From Paraburkholderia sediminicola (GTDB lineage: Bacteria > Pseudomonadota > Gammaproteobacteria > Burkholderiales > Burkholderiaceae), in the NCBI RefSeq assembly GCF_902859805.1, contig NZ_CADIKC010000002.1:310001-374000 (forward strand): DNA of 64,000 nt. The letters are read 5' to 3'. Positions 43,607 to 52,970 of the stretch are shown piece by piece (positions within the stretch are counted from its first letter, which is position 1; the number at the start of each line of letters is the position of its first letter). A model generated the notes under the pieces. That model was not told the DNA's origin and did no database searches. It worked only from the letters and a program-made list of their open reading frames with translations. The position numbers and the translations under genes are program-made.

Positions 43607-46222
43607 ATGAAACGTGCGCTGTTGATGCTTGCGCCGGTCGGCGGGATGTTGGTTGGCGCTGCCCATGCGCAGAGTTCGTTGACGATCAGCGGAACCACGT
43701 ACACGTACTGTGCGGCCGAGGGTCAATTCTGTTCGTTCACCGGCACGGCGAACGTCGTCTACGGCACCACGTCGCCTACGCTTCAATACGATATCAATGG
43801 CCCGTTTACGGGTGGCGTGCAGTGCTCGACGGGAGCGGTGTCGAGTACGGATCCTGCGTTCGGGTATGGGAAGAGTTGCTGGTATAAAAGCACTTCGGCG
43901 CCCACGCCCACGCCCACGCCGACTCCTACCCCGACTCCAACACCCACCCCTGCGCCGACTCCGAGTCCCTCTGGTGCGTGGACGCAATGCGCTGTTGAAA
44001 ACGCGCGCTGTTCGTTCAGCGGCAAGATGACCGTGCTGTATGGCGCGAGCACGACTGCCAACAACGTGAGCAAAGTTTTCACCAATGGCGTGACTTGCAG
44101 CAATACGGCTTTTGGTACCGACCCGGCGTACGGAGTTTCGAAGTTCTGCTGGATTCCGAAGACGCCTTCACCGGCGCCGACGCCTACACCTACACCTACA
44201 CCTACGCCAACGCCAACGCCAACGCCGACTCCGACTCCGACTCCGACTCCGACACCAACACCTACGCCTACGCCTACGCCTACGCCTACGCCTACGCCTA
44301 CGCCTACGCCGACTCCAACGCCGACGCCCACGCCCACGCCTACACCAACGCCGACGCCGACGCCCACGCCCACGCCCACGCCTACGCCGACTCCAACACC
44401 AACACCAACACCAACACCAACACCAACACCAACACCAACACCAACACCAGCATCCGCCATCGCCTGCGCAGCTCCGACATCAGCAGCCGGAGGTACCGCC
44501 AATGGTCTGATCGTCACCGACACGCCAAGCAGCGACGGCACACGCCTCTTCAATCAAGGCAGCAGCTTCCAGGTGTCGTTCGTCACTGCTGCGACATCAG
44601 CGGACACCGTCGTCTGGTCGATGCAGGATCAGCTGGGCAACATCAAGGGCAGCGGTTCGTTTGCCGTTGCGAGCGGGACGCGGACCAGCACGCTGTCGTG
44701 CCAGAGCAGCGCGGCGGGTTACTTCGCGATTACGGCGACGCTGTCGCACTCGGGCGGCACGCTGCCGCAGCTCGGCACGCGGCCAACCGGCATCGCCACG
44801 TTCGGCATTTTGCCGAATCTGTCCAGCACGATACCGGCAGTCAGCTACGCGCATCAGGAGCAGCACCGCTTCGGTATGCAGGGCTTCAACGACAATGGCT
44901 CGATGCTCGCAGCACTCGGCATATCCCAAACAATCGACGACCGTGAGCTGTCCGCTATGGAACCCAATGCGGCGAATACGTGGACGCCTTCCCTCTCGGA
45001 TCTCGATTCGTTCTACACGAACGGCAAGATCATGCGGCTCATCAGGCTGGATGGCATTCCCGCGTGGGCGAGTCCGACCGGCGCGTTTCAGGACGACACC
45101 AACGCACCATCAAACGAAACCTACTACCAGAACTACATGGCGCGCGTGGGCACCGACAGCGCTGCGATCCGTCAGCAGTACTTCCCCAATCAGCAATACA
45201 ACTATTACCAGGTGACGTGGGAGCCCCAATGGGTCGATTCGACCGCCAATTTCGTCGCAATGTATGCAGCCGTCTATAAAGGCTTGCATTCGACTGATCC
45301 GAACGCGGTTGTGATGGGCACGACCAACGTCTTCCCCGCCAACTGCTCGACGCAATGTACGCAGGGATATCTCGCCACCTACGCATCGCTAGGGCTTGGC
45401 AATTACATCGACGGTGTGACGACGCACGGCTACTACAACGCAGGCACGTTCGCGGGGCATCCGCCGGAACAATACGATACCGACCCGAATCCCTCGAATG
45501 TCGCGAACGCGCTCGATCAGCAGATGAGGTCGCTGCGTTCGCAGATGCAGATGGTCAAGCCGAACATGCGCTTGTGGATGACCGAGCTCGGCATCACCTA
45601 CGACTCCGGCGCCGCTTATGGGCCGAGTTACCCGCCGGCCAACCAGCTGTATGGGCAAGCCGCGGTCGCATTGCGCGCGCATCTGATCATTCTCGGCGAA
45701 GGTGCGCAGGTCACCTACTTCTTCTACGGCCCGGACTATCCTGCCGACGTAGGCATCGGCACGTTCTTCGATCTCGCTGATTCGCAGGGGCAATACGGCG
45801 CGACGAATCTGAGTCCCAAACCAGAAGCGCTCGCGTTTGCCGCACTGACACGCGTACTGGACGGCACGCAAACGCTCGGGCATCTCAACGGGCTTCCCTC
45901 GATGGTGTATGGCTACGCATTCCAGCAACTGAACTCGGGAGCGGTAATCGCGGCGCTGTGGACGCACAACAATTCGAACTGGCCGACGTCATCGGGCACC
46001 TACAGTTCGACCTATAGCACCACCTATGCGTTGACCGTGAACTCGACCGGCACGAGCGGCAACGTAAGCGTCATCGACATGATGGGCAATGTAAGCTCGG
46101 TGAGCTACACGAACGGCGTCGCGAATCTCACGCTGACCGAGTCGCCGATTTATGTGGTGCTGGCGAACGCCAATGCGATCCAGGGCAAGTACACGGCACC
46201 CGTAGGCTATACAGGACAATAA
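43607..46222 (+). CDS. secreted GH-A-clan glycoside hydrolase with (PT)n linkers
   Basis: An 871-residue exported protein: signal peptide (residues 1-22), two related ~65-residue N-terminal modules each with C/W pattern CA.E...C.F.G...V.YG and FG-DPA-G-K-CW (about 28-95 and 122-186), separated by a short and followed by a long Pro-Thr linker (about 98-119 and 188-282), then a catalytic domain. E539 (WEPQW) and E660 (WMTELG) are spaced like the acid/base and nucleophile of GH-A enzymes such as GH39. Ends with a small beta domain. GGAG lies 6 nt before ATG 43607. Polysaccharide substrate unknown. Confidence 0.8.
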   Translation: MKRALLMLAPVGGMLVGAAHAQSSLTISGTTYTYCAAEGQFCSFTGTANVVYGTTSPTLQYDINGPFTGGVQCSTGAVSSTDPAFGYGKSCWYKSTSAPTPTPTPTPTPTPTPTPAPTPSPSGAWTQCAVENARCSFSGKMTVLYGASTTANNVSKVFTNGVTCSNTAFGTDPAYGVSKFCWIPKTPSPAPTPTPTPTPTPTPTPTPTPTPTPTPTPTPTPTPTPTPTPTPTPTPTPTPTPTPTPTPTPTPTPTPTPTPTPTPTPTPTPTPTPTPTPTPTPASAIACAAPTSAAGGTANGLIVTDTPSSDGTRLFNQGSSFQVSFVTAATSADTVVWSMQDQLGNIKGSGSFAVASGTRTSTLSCQSSAAGYFAITATLSHSGGTLPQLGTRPTGIATFGILPNLSSTIPAVSYAHQEQHRFGMQGFNDNGSMLAALGISQTIDDRELSAMEPNAANTWTPSLSDLDSFYTNGKIMRLIRLDGIPAWASPTGAFQDDTNAPSNETYYQNYMARVGTDSAAIRQQYFPNQQYNYYQVTWEPQWVDSTANFVAMYAAVYKGLHSTDPNAVVMGTTNVFPANCSTQCTQGYLATYASLGLGNYIDGVTTHGYYNAGTFAGHPPEQYDTDPNPSNVANALDQQMRSLRSQMQMVKPNMRLWMTELGITYDSGAAYGPSYPPANQLYGQAAVALRAHLIILGEGAQVTYFFYGPDYPADVGIGTFFDLADSQGQYGATNLSPKPEALAFAALTRVLDGTQTLGHLNGLPSMVYGYAFQQLNSGAVIAALWTHNNSNWPTSSGTYSSTYSTTYALTVNSTGTSGNVSVIDMMGNVSSVSYTNGVANLTLTESPIYVVLANANAIQGKYTAPVGYTGQ
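44173..44455. repeat. hexanucleotide (Pro-Thr codon) repeat tract
   Basis: About 283 nt of tandem six-base units encoding Pro-Thr, in homogenised blocks: ACTCCG, ACGCCT (about nine in a row), ACGCCC and AACACC (about nine in a row). The unit length is a multiple of three, so gain or loss of units would change linker length without breaking the frame. The same tract reads as Gly-Val on the other strand. Confidence 0.9.
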
Positions 46223-46377
46223 TTACGCCGGGATAAAGTCACACCCATGTTCCTTTCGATATCCTGACTACATCCGCCCCCGGGTATAGTTCACTGGCGC
46301 ACCACGCGAAACTGCCCTACATTCTCGTTGTCGATTGCCGATGATCGCGGCAGCGCTCGCTACTTGTCATTCTCCTT

Positions 46378-46398
46378 ACGCCCGAACCATTCGGGCGT
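46378..46398. promoter_or_regulatory. perfect hairpin in the kimA-like leader
   Basis: ACGCCCGAA (46378-46386) pairs with TTCGGGCGT (46390-46398) around a CCA loop. It ends 55 nt before the transporter ATG, in the 231-nt gap after the glycoside hydrolase. Either a leader hairpin or the terminator of the upstream gene; no T tract. Confidence 0.45.
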
Positions 46399-46453
46399 CG
46401 AACCATAGACAACAGCAGTCATACCGGCACGCCTGACCGGGCCTGGAGGGGAC

Positions 46454-48427
46454 ATGGCCGTCTTCGCTAACTTCTGGCGCCTGATCGTCGGCAAGCCGCT
46501 GGATCCGCTCGATCCCCGAACCCGTCACGCGATCGCCGTCACGCCGCTGCTGGCCTGGGTCGGTCTCGGTGCCGACGGCTTGTCGTCGTCATGCTACGGG
46601 CCGGAGGAAGCCTTCCTCGCGCTCGGCCAGCACACGTCGCTTGCCTTGTTTCTCGCACTGGCTACCGCAGCGACGGTCTTCATCATCGCGCTCGGATACA
46701 ACCAGGTCATCCAGCTGTTTCCCACCGGTGGCGGCGGTTATCGCGTTGCGACGGCATTGCTGGGCCCGCATCCGGGGCTGGTGTCAGGCGCCGCGCTGCT
46801 GGTCGACTACGTTCTGACCGTCGCAACCTCGCTCGCAAGCGGCGTCGATGCCTTCTTCAGCTTGCTGCCGGTGAGTGCGCAGGCGTTCAAGCTCGCCACC
46901 GAACTCATCCTCATCGTCTTGATGACGGGCCTCAACTTTCGCGGCATGCGCGAATCGATCATGGTGCTGCTGCCGATCTTTCTCGGTTTCGTGGTACTGC
47001 ATCTCGGCCTAATCGTGTACGGCATCGCGGTGCACGGCGATCATCTCGCCGCCGTCGTGCCGGGCGCGATCAGCGAGGCGCGCGGCATGTCGCACGCTGT
47101 CGGCCCCCTCGTGGTGCTGGCCTTGCTCATGCGAGCATTCTCGTTAGGCGGCGGCACGTATACGGGTCTCGAAGCCGTGTCGAACAACGTCAACATGCTG
47201 GCCGAACCGCGCGTGCCGAACGGCAGGACGACGATGTTCTACATGTCTACGTCGCTCGCATTCACGGCCGGCGGCATCATTCTGCTGTACATGTTGTGGC
47301 ACGCCCAGGCGGTGGAAGGTCAAACGCTCAACGCGGTGGTATTCGGCAGCGTCATCGATCATCTCGGGCTAGGCTCGGCGTTCGCGCGGCATGCGCTGCT
47401 TGCGGCGGTGCTAGCCTTCGAAGCAGGCCTGCTGCTGGTCGGCGCACAAACCGGCTTCCTGGACGGGCCGGCTGTGTTGTCGAACATGGCGTCGGATTCG
47501 TGGGTGCCGCGCCACTTCCGTGATCTCTCAGCGCGGCTGGTCAGGCAGAACGGCATCGTGGTGATGGGGCTCGCGAGCCTCGCGATGCTCATCTGGACAC
47601 ACGGCGACGTCTCGATTCTGGTGGTGCTGTACAGCATCAACGTGTTCCTGACTTTCAGCCTCTCGTTGCTGGGCCTGTGCATTTACTGGTGGGGCCATCG
47701 CCATGAAGGCGAAAACTGGCTCACGCACTTCGCGCTATCCGCATTGGGGCTATCAGTCACCAGCACCGTGCTGGTGATCACGCTGATCGAAAAGTTCACA
47801 GCGGGCGGCTGGCTGACGGTACTGGTGACCGGCGCCGTGGTGGCCCTGTGCTTCGCCATCAAACGGCACTACAGCGAAACCCGCGCCCTGATTGCGAAGG
47901 AAGATGCCCTCTTTACCGGCGCTCCACCCGAGGTCAGCGAAGCGGCGGCGGCGCTCAAACCGGATCCCTCCCTGCCGACCGCTATTCTGCTTGTCGGCAA
48001 ACACCGCGGCGCCAGCATGCATGCGTTGCTATGGGTGAACCGGTTGTTCCCCGACCACTTCAGGAATGTGATATTTCTCGCGGTGGGTGAAGTAGACGCG
48101 CAAAGCTACGAAGGCGCGGAGCACCTTGAGCAGTTGCGGAAAACGATTTCGGCAGCGCTCGAATACTATGTGGCGCAGTGCCGCCGGCACGGAATGGCCG
48201 CTGAATATAGGATCGCTTTCGGCACCGATCCTGTGGAAGAATTCGTCCAACTGACGGGGACCGCCATGGAGGAATTCCCGAACAGCGTATGCTTCGCCAG
48301 CAAACTGATTTTCAAACGGGTGAATATCCTGACGCGGTGGCTTCACAATCACACACCGCTGGAAATCCAGACACGTCTGCACCAGCACGGCAAACAGATG
48401 GTGCTGCTGCCGATGAACGTGGGATGA
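46454..48427 (+). CDS. kimA: KimA-like potassium importer (APC superfamily)
   Basis: A 657-residue transporter: about twelve membrane segments to residue ~480 and a ~170-residue cytosolic tail. The segment ADGLSSSCYGPEEA holds D41 and Y48 with the spacing of the K+-binding D36/Y43 of Bacillus KimA. The cytosolic tail (LPTAILLVGKHRGASMHALL) resembles the dimerising UspA-like domain of KimA. A neighbouring kdp operon supports K+ as substrate. A general amino-acid permease is the less likely alternative. GGAGGGG precedes the ATG at 46454. Confidence 0.8.
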   Translation: MAVFANFWRLIVGKPLDPLDPRTRHAIAVTPLLAWVGLGADGLSSSCYGPEEAFLALGQHTSLALFLALATAATVFIIALGYNQVIQLFPTGGGGYRVATALLGPHPGLVSGAALLVDYVLTVATSLASGVDAFFSLLPVSAQAFKLATELILIVLMTGLNFRGMRESIMVLLPIFLGFVVLHLGLIVYGIAVHGDHLAAVVPGAISEARGMSHAVGPLVVLALLMRAFSLGGGTYTGLEAVSNNVNMLAEPRVPNGRTTMFYMSTSLAFTAGGIILLYMLWHAQAVEGQTLNAVVFGSVIDHLGLGSAFARHALLAAVLAFEAGLLLVGAQTGFLDGPAVLSNMASDSWVPRHFRDLSARLVRQNGIVVMGLASLAMLIWTHGDVSILVVLYSINVFLTFSLSLLGLCIYWWGHRHEGENWLTHFALSALGLSVTSTVLVITLIEKFTAGGWLTVLVTGAVVALCFAIKRHYSETRALIAKEDALFTGAPPEVSEAAAALKPDPSLPTAILLVGKHRGASMHALLWVNRLFPDHFRNVIFLAVGEVDAQSYEGAEHLEQLRKTISAALEYYVAQCRRHGMAAEYRIAFGTDPVEEFVQLTGTAMEEFPNSVCFASKLIFKRVNILTRWLHNHTPLEIQTRLHQHGKQMVLLPMNVG

Positions 48428-48428
48428 C

Positions 48429-48845
48429 TCAGTGAACCATCGTTACCGGCGTAACCGTGCGCCTTGACAGCGACGCGAACATGGCCAGTCTTCTAAAGAA
48501 GCCCATGTGGCTCGCGTCGATCACCATGACGTCGGGCTGGGTCGTTGCCGCGTAGTCGGCAATCGCTTTCGTGCGATGGCCGAATACCCGCTTCCAGTGA
48601 TATGGCACGCCCGCTTCTTCGAGAATCGTGCGGGCATCGATCAGCGCTTTGAGCATCGCATGTTTTTCCATCCGCACCAGTGAGCTTCGCGTATGGAAGG
48701 CTGCAGCGCGCCCCTGATCAACAGGCTCGAGTACTTCCAGCAATTCGACTTCGGTTACGCCGCGCTCAAGAAACATGAACGCCGCATAGCGCGCGGCTTC
48801 TATCGCGCCGCCGTGGTCGAGAACAGGGATCAGCATTCGTATCAT
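48429..48845 (-). CDS. universal stress protein family
   Basis: A 138-residue UspA-fold protein starting MIRMLIPVLDHGGAIEAARY, with the DVMVIDASHMGFFRRL region near the end. The usual GX2GX9G(S/T) nucleotide motif is degenerate (ASHMGFFRRL, SLSRRTVT), so ATP binding is doubtful. GGAG is 7 nt before ATG 48845. It is convergent with kimA, 1 nt apart, in a potassium-related neighbourhood. Confidence 0.8.
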   Translation of the reverse strand: MIRMLIPVLDHGGAIEAARYAAFMFLERGVTEVELLEVLEPVDQGRAAAFHTRSSLVRMEKHAMLKALIDARTILEEAGVPYHWKRVFGHRTKAIADYAATTQPDVMVIDASHMGFFRRLAMFASLSRRTVTPVTMVH

Positions 48846-48905
48846 CGAGAACTCCTGGCGGGTACTTTGTACTTTGAGCTTAGCGAAAGCGGCATTAACG
48901 TCGTG

Positions 48906-48929
48906 TAAAAAAACTGCTGTTTTTGCAGC
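48906..48929 (-). terminator. Rho-independent terminator at the end of the kdp transcript
   Basis: On the minus strand TGCTG-CAAAAA-CAGCA is followed by seven T residues. It is downstream of the 115-residue membrane protein gene and upstream of the universal stress protein, so it would end the kdp operon. Confidence 0.65.
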
Positions 48930-48974
48930 ACGCACAGGCAGGCACGCAAATTACACGGCGACAAAAAAGCATCC

Positions 48975-49322
48975 TCACGATGCCTGTATCGCAGCCGGAT
49001 TCAACTCGATATGCAAAATCACCAGCCACCGCTTCGGACAATCCTCGGCGATTTGCAATTCCTGCTTCCTGTCGCCGGCCGTCTTCACGAAACCTTTCTC
49101 GCGCGCGAAGCCGAACGCGCGCCGCGCATCGGATTGCAGCCACAGTGTAAGCAGCCCGCATGTCACGCAGCTGAACAGCCAGATCGTTTCATGAGGCAGT
49201 GAGGCGTCGAGTTGCTGCGCAACGTACGTAAAAATAGTCGTGAGAACCTGATTGGTGACGAAGGCGATGGCGACGACCTTGCACATCCCCCTGAATATCA
49301 TCGCTGGTCTTGAGGGCGTCAT
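48975..49322 (-). CDS. small membrane protein at the end of the kdp operon
   Basis: A 115-residue protein with two likely membrane segments (VVAIAFVTNQVLTTIFTYVA and ETIWLFSCVTCGLLTLWL) and a charged C-terminal part. ATG 49322 overlaps the TGA of an upstream 25-codon frame as ATGA, which favours this start over ATG 49301. Family not recognised. Position suggests co-transcription with kdpE. Confidence 0.55.
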   Translation of the reverse strand: MTPSRPAMIFRGMCKVVAIAFVTNQVLTTIFTYVAQQLDASLPHETIWLFSCVTCGLLTLWLQSDARRAFGFAREKGFVKTAGDRKQELQIAEDCPKRWLVILHIELNPAAIQAS

Positions 49323-49396
49323 GGCAGGTCAAAACCCGGTGCGGAAAACACGCAGGCCTCCACGGTCACGTTGCCCTTTGTTTGTTTGAACGCCAT
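49319..49396 (-). CDS. 25-codon small ORF coupled to the following gene
   Basis: Encodes MAFKQTKGNVTVEACVFSAP followed by GFDLP. It has GGAGGG at good spacing and its TGA overlaps the next ATG (ATGA 49319-49322). It could be a leader that sets translation of the membrane protein, or a real small protein. No family recognised. Confidence 0.4.
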   Translation of the reverse strand: MAFKQTKGNVTVEACVFSAPGFDLP

Positions 49397-49514
49397 ACAC
49401 CCTCCAGCAAAACCCAGATTGTCCTTGCGGCGAAACGCCAGACTCGAACTATACGGAGCAGGCCGTAAAGGCCGGGAATCGATTGCCGCCGGCGATATAA
49501 AAATCCTGTGAAAA

Positions 49515-50213
49515 TCACCGCACGCCGACCAGCCGGTAACCCACACCGGCCTCGGTGACGATGTGTTCAGGATGTGCCGGATCGCGCTCGAGCTTGTGGC
49601 GCAGATGCCCCATGTAGATGCGCAGATAGTGGTGGTTGTCGGTCTGCAAAGGACCCCATACCTCGCCGAGCAGTTGCTCGTGCGTCAATACGCGCCCAGG
49701 ATGGCGCACCAGCGCGGAGAGCAGGCGATATTCGGTAGGGCTTAGATGGACGATCCGGCTGCCGCGCACAACCCTGCGTTCGCCGAGATCGATTGTGACG
49801 AGGCCGAACTGAATCTGGGGCACACCGACCCTGTCGCCGCCGACCTGCCTGCGTAAATGCGCTCTGATCCGCGCGCCAAGTTCGGGTAGACCGAATGGCT
49901 TGGTGAGGTAATCGTCGGCGCCGGCATCCAGCGCGGCAACCTTGTCTTCTTCGCGGCTTCGCGCCGACAGAACGATCACCGGCATCGCGGACCAGCCGCG
50001 TAACTCGCGGATCACCTCGATGCCGTCCATGTCCGGCAAACTCAGATCGATAATGACGAGATCCGCCAGCCGCGTCGCTGCCTGCGCGAGGCCTTGCGCA
50101 CCGGTCTGCGCGTCGAACACGCTCATGCCGGCCGCTTCGAGGTTTGTATGAATGAAGCGGCGGATAGCTTTGTCCGCGTCGATCACAACGACTGTTACGG
50201 TGGGATCGCTCAT
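49515..50213 (-). CDS. kdpE: KdpE response regulator
   Basis: A 232-residue OmpR/PhoB-type regulator. Receiver domain with acidic pair D12/D14, phospho-acceptor D56 (VIIDLSLPDMDG) and YLTKPFG lysine; winged-helix C-terminal domain with LSPTEYRLLSALVRHPGRVL and a conserved HHYLRIYMGHLRHKLE. The start MSDPTVTV at 50213 is 8 nt after the kdpC stop. Normally kdpD, its sensor kinase, lies between kdpC and kdpE; it is absent here. Confidence 0.92.
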   Translation of the reverse strand: MSDPTVTVVVIDADKAIRRFIHTNLEAAGMSVFDAQTGAQGLAQAATRLADLVIIDLSLPDMDGIEVIRELRGWSAMPVIVLSARSREEDKVAALDAGADDYLTKPFGLPELGARIRAHLRRQVGGDRVGVPQIQFGLVTIDLGERRVVRGSRIVHLSPTEYRLLSALVRHPGRVLTHEQLLGEVWGPLQTDNHHYLRIYMGHLRHKLERDPAHPEHIVTEAGVGYRLVGVR

Positions 50214-50221
50214 CCGTGGGC

Positions 50222-50803
50222 TCAATGCATCGGCTTGAGATCGTCCAAAGCCAGGTTGAGCTTCAGCACGTTCACGCGTGCCTCGCCGAAAATGCCGAAC
50301 TGCCGCCCTGACGTATTACGCGTGACAAGATTGGTCACCTGATCGACAGGCAGGCCGCGAGCCTGCGCCACGCGCGCCACCTGATAGGCGGCAGCGGCCG
50401 GACTGATCTCCGGGTCGAGGCCGCTGCCCGACGACGTCACGAGATCCACCGGCACCGGTTGCGACATGTCGTTACCTGCCGCCTTCAACGCATCGAGACG
50501 GCCCTTGATTTCGTCAGCGAGCGCGGGATTGGTCGGGCCAAGGTTCGAACCACCCGAATTCTGTGCGTTGTAGGGCTGCGGTGAGGTGGCCGACAGGCGT
50601 CCCCAGAAATAGTACGGCGCGTCGAACTGCTGGCCGATCAGCGCGGAGCCGGCCACTTTGCCATCCTTCTCGAGCATGCTGCCGTTCGCCTGAGCCGCAA
50701 AGGCAGCATGACCGATTGCGGTTACAACGATCGGATAGATCACCCCGGTAATCACCGTCATCAGGATGAACAGAACAAGTACCGGGCGAATCAGCGTTTT
50801 CAT
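50222..50803 (-). CDS. kdpC: K+-transporting ATPase subunit C (KdpC)
   Basis: A 193-residue KdpC: one N-terminal membrane segment ([20 protein letters not shown]) and a periplasmic domain with [20 protein letters not shown] and [19 protein letters not shown], both diagnostic. Start MKTLIRPV at 50803 preferred. It follows kdpB by 18 nt. Confidence 0.95.
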   Translation of the reverse strand: MKTLIRPVLVLFILMTVITGVIYPIVVTAIGHAAFAAQANGSMLEKDGKVAGSALIGQQFDAPYYFWGRLSATSPQPYNAQNSGGSNLGPTNPALADEIKGRLDALKAAGNDMSQPVPVDLVTSSGSGLDPEISPAAAAYQVARVAQARGLPVDQVTNLVTRNTSGRQFGIFGEARVNVLKLNLALDDLKPMH

Positions 50804-50821
50804 GATGTTCACTCTATTGGG

Positions 50822-52957
50822 TCAGACCCAGCCGAACACGTTCAGCACCATGTCGATCAGCTTGATGAACGGGAACGGCAGCAAAATGCCGCCCAGCCCG
50901 TAGATCAGCAGATTGCGGCGCAGCAGCGAGGCCGCGCCGAGCGGCCGGTACTTCACGCCCTTGAGTGCCAGCGGAATCAGCGCAACGATAATCAGCGCAT
51001 TGAAAATCACCGCCGAGAGAATGGCCGACGACGGCGAACTCAGATGCATCACGTCGAGCACACGCAATTGCGGATACGTCGTCGCGAACGCCGCCGGGAT
51101 GATCGCGAAGTATTTGGCGACGTCGTTCGCAATCGAAAACGTGGTGAGCGAGCCGCGCGTCATCAGCATCTGCTTGCCGATTTCGACAATCTCGATCAGC
51201 TTGGTCGGATTCGAATCGAGGTCGACCATGTTGCCGGCTTCTTTCGCGGCCTGCGTACCGGTGTTCATCGCCACCGCGACGTCGGCCTGTGCGAGCGCCG
51301 GGGCGTCGTTGGTGCCGTCGCCGGTCATCGCCACCAGACGGCCTTCGGCCTGGTGCGAACGGATCGTGGCGAGCTTGGCCTCAGGCGTCACCTCGGCGAG
51401 GAAATCGTCCACACCGGCTTCTGCAGCGATCGCTGCTGCCGTCAGGCGGTTATCGCCCGTCACCATGATGGTCTTGATGCCCATCTTGCGCAGCTCTGCG
51501 AAGCGTTCCTTGATGCCGCCCTTGACGATGTCCTTCAACTCGATCACACCCATACAGCGCGCCCCGCTCTCGCCGCGCACCTGCTGCGCGACGACCAGCG
51601 GCGTGCTGCCGCGCCGCGCGATGTCCGTCACCGCTGCCGTCAACTCGGCGGGGAAACGACCACCGTGCGCCTCGACATAGTGTTTGATCGCATCGGATGC
51701 GCCCTTGCGAATCTCGCGGTCGGGCAGATCGACACCGCTCATGCGCGACTGTGCGCTAAAAGCAAGAAAGGTCGCCTGCAACGCGTGCATGTCGCGCTCG
51801 CGGATATTGAAGCGCTGCTTCGCCAGCACGACGATGCTGCGCCCTTCCGGTGTTTCATCCGCGAGTGAAGACAACTGCGCCGCGTCGGCGAGCTGTTCCT
51901 CCGTGACGCCCGGCGCCGGCGTGAAAGCCGAAGCCTGACGATTGCCGAGCGTGATCGTGCCGGTCTTGTCGAGCAGCAATACGTCAACGTCGCCTGCGGC
52001 TTCAACAGCACGGCCCGAGGTGGCGATCACGTTCGCCTGCATCATCCGGCTCATGCCCGCTACGCCGATCGCCGAAAGCAGACCGCCGATGGTGGTCGGA
52101 ATCAGGCACACCAGCAGCGCGACCAGCGCGGTAATCGTGACGACATGTCCCGCTTTCGCGGCTTCGACGGAGAACATCGAGAACGGCAGCAGCGTCGCGG
52201 TTGCGAACAGCAGTACGAGCGTCAGCGCGACCAGCAGGATCGTCAGGGCGATCTCATTCGGCGTCTTCTGACGCTTCGCCCCTTCCACCATCGCGATCAT
52301 CCGGTCGAGGAAAGCCTCGCCCGGATTCACACTGACCCGCACGACGATCCAGTCCGACAGCACACGCGTGCCGCCCGTCACCGACGAAAAATCGCCGCCC
52401 GACTCGCGGATCACCGGCGCGGATTCGCCCGTGATCGCCGATTCGTCGACCGACGCGACGCCTTCAATTACTTCGCCATCCGCCGGAATCACGTCGCCGG
52501 TTTCCACCAGCACGACGTCGCCCTTGCGCAGATCGGTGGCCGTCGTGATACGAATCGGCGACTTGGGGTGCGCCTCCTGCAGCTTCTTCGCCATCACGTC
52601 GCGCTTCGCGCCACGCAGCGAAGCCGCTTGCGCTTTCGAGCGCCCTTCAGCGAGCGCCTCCGCAAAGTTGGCGAACAGCACGGTAAACCACAGCCAGAGC
52701 GCGATCGCCAGAATGAAACCCGCGGGCGCCTCGGCCTGGCCGGCAAGCGCGGCGCCCCACAGAATAGTGGTCAGAATGCTGCCGATGTATACGCAGAACA
52801 TCACCGGGTTGCGCAGCTGATGGCGTGGTGCGAGCTTCCTGAACGAATCGACGAGCGCCGGCCGGGCAATCGACGGGTCGAACATCGAGCGCGCGGCGTT
52901 GCGCGCCTGACCGATGTTGCCCGGCTGATGAACCGGCGGTTGGAGTCCGTTAGTCAT
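50822..52957 (-). CDS. kdpB: K+-transporting P-type ATPase catalytic subunit (KdpB)
   Basis: A 711-residue P-type ATPase with phosphorylation motif [28 protein letters not shown] in the actuator domain and the hinge [20 protein letters not shown]. Length is normal. AGAGGA lies 5 nt before ATG 52957. With KdpA and KdpC it forms the high-affinity K+ uptake complex. Confidence 0.97.
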   Translation of the reverse strand: MTNGLQPPVHQPGNIGQARNAARSMFDPSIARPALVDSFRKLAPRHQLRNPVMFCVYIGSILTTILWGAALAGQAEAPAGFILAIALWLWFTVLFANFAEALAEGRSKAQAASLRGAKRDVMAKKLQEAHPKSPIRITTATDLRKGDVVLVETGDVIPADGEVIEGVASVDESAITGESAPVIRESGGDFSSVTGGTRVLSDWIVVRVSVNPGEAFLDRMIAMVEGAKRQKTPNEIALTILLVALTLVLLFATATLLPFSMFSVEAAKAGHVVTITALVALLVCLIPTTIGGLLSAIGVAGMSRMMQANVIATSGRAVEAAGDVDVLLLDKTGTITLGNRQASAFTPAPGVTEEQLADAAQLSSLADETPEGRSIVVLAKQRFNIRERDMHALQATFLAFSAQSRMSGVDLPDREIRKGASDAIKHYVEAHGGRFPAELTAAVTDIARRGSTPLVVAQQVRGESGARCMGVIELKDIVKGGIKERFAELRKMGIKTIMVTGDNRLTAAAIAAEAGVDDFLAEVTPEAKLATIRSHQAEGRLVAMTGDGTNDAPALAQADVAVAMNTGTQAAKEAGNMVDLDSNPTKLIEIVEIGKQMLMTRGSLTTFSIANDVAKYFAIIPAAFATTYPQLRVLDVMHLSSPSSAILSAVIFNALIIVALIPLALKGVKYRPLGAASLLRRNLLIYGLGGILLPFPFIKLIDMVLNVFGWV

Positions 52958-52970
52958 GCTGTCCTCTCAG

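Noticed and set aside
44173-44455. possible CRISPR-like or satellite array
   Set aside because: Units are six bases with no spacers and encode a Pro-Thr linker in frame.
43783-44553. Gly-Val repeat protein on the minus strand
   Set aside because: It is the reverse reading of the Pro-Thr hexanucleotide tract in the glycoside hydrolase gene.
50213-50225. TTG start for kdpE giving four extra codons and an overlap with kdpC
   Set aside because: The ATG at 50213 starts directly before the receiver domain; a TTG start is not needed.
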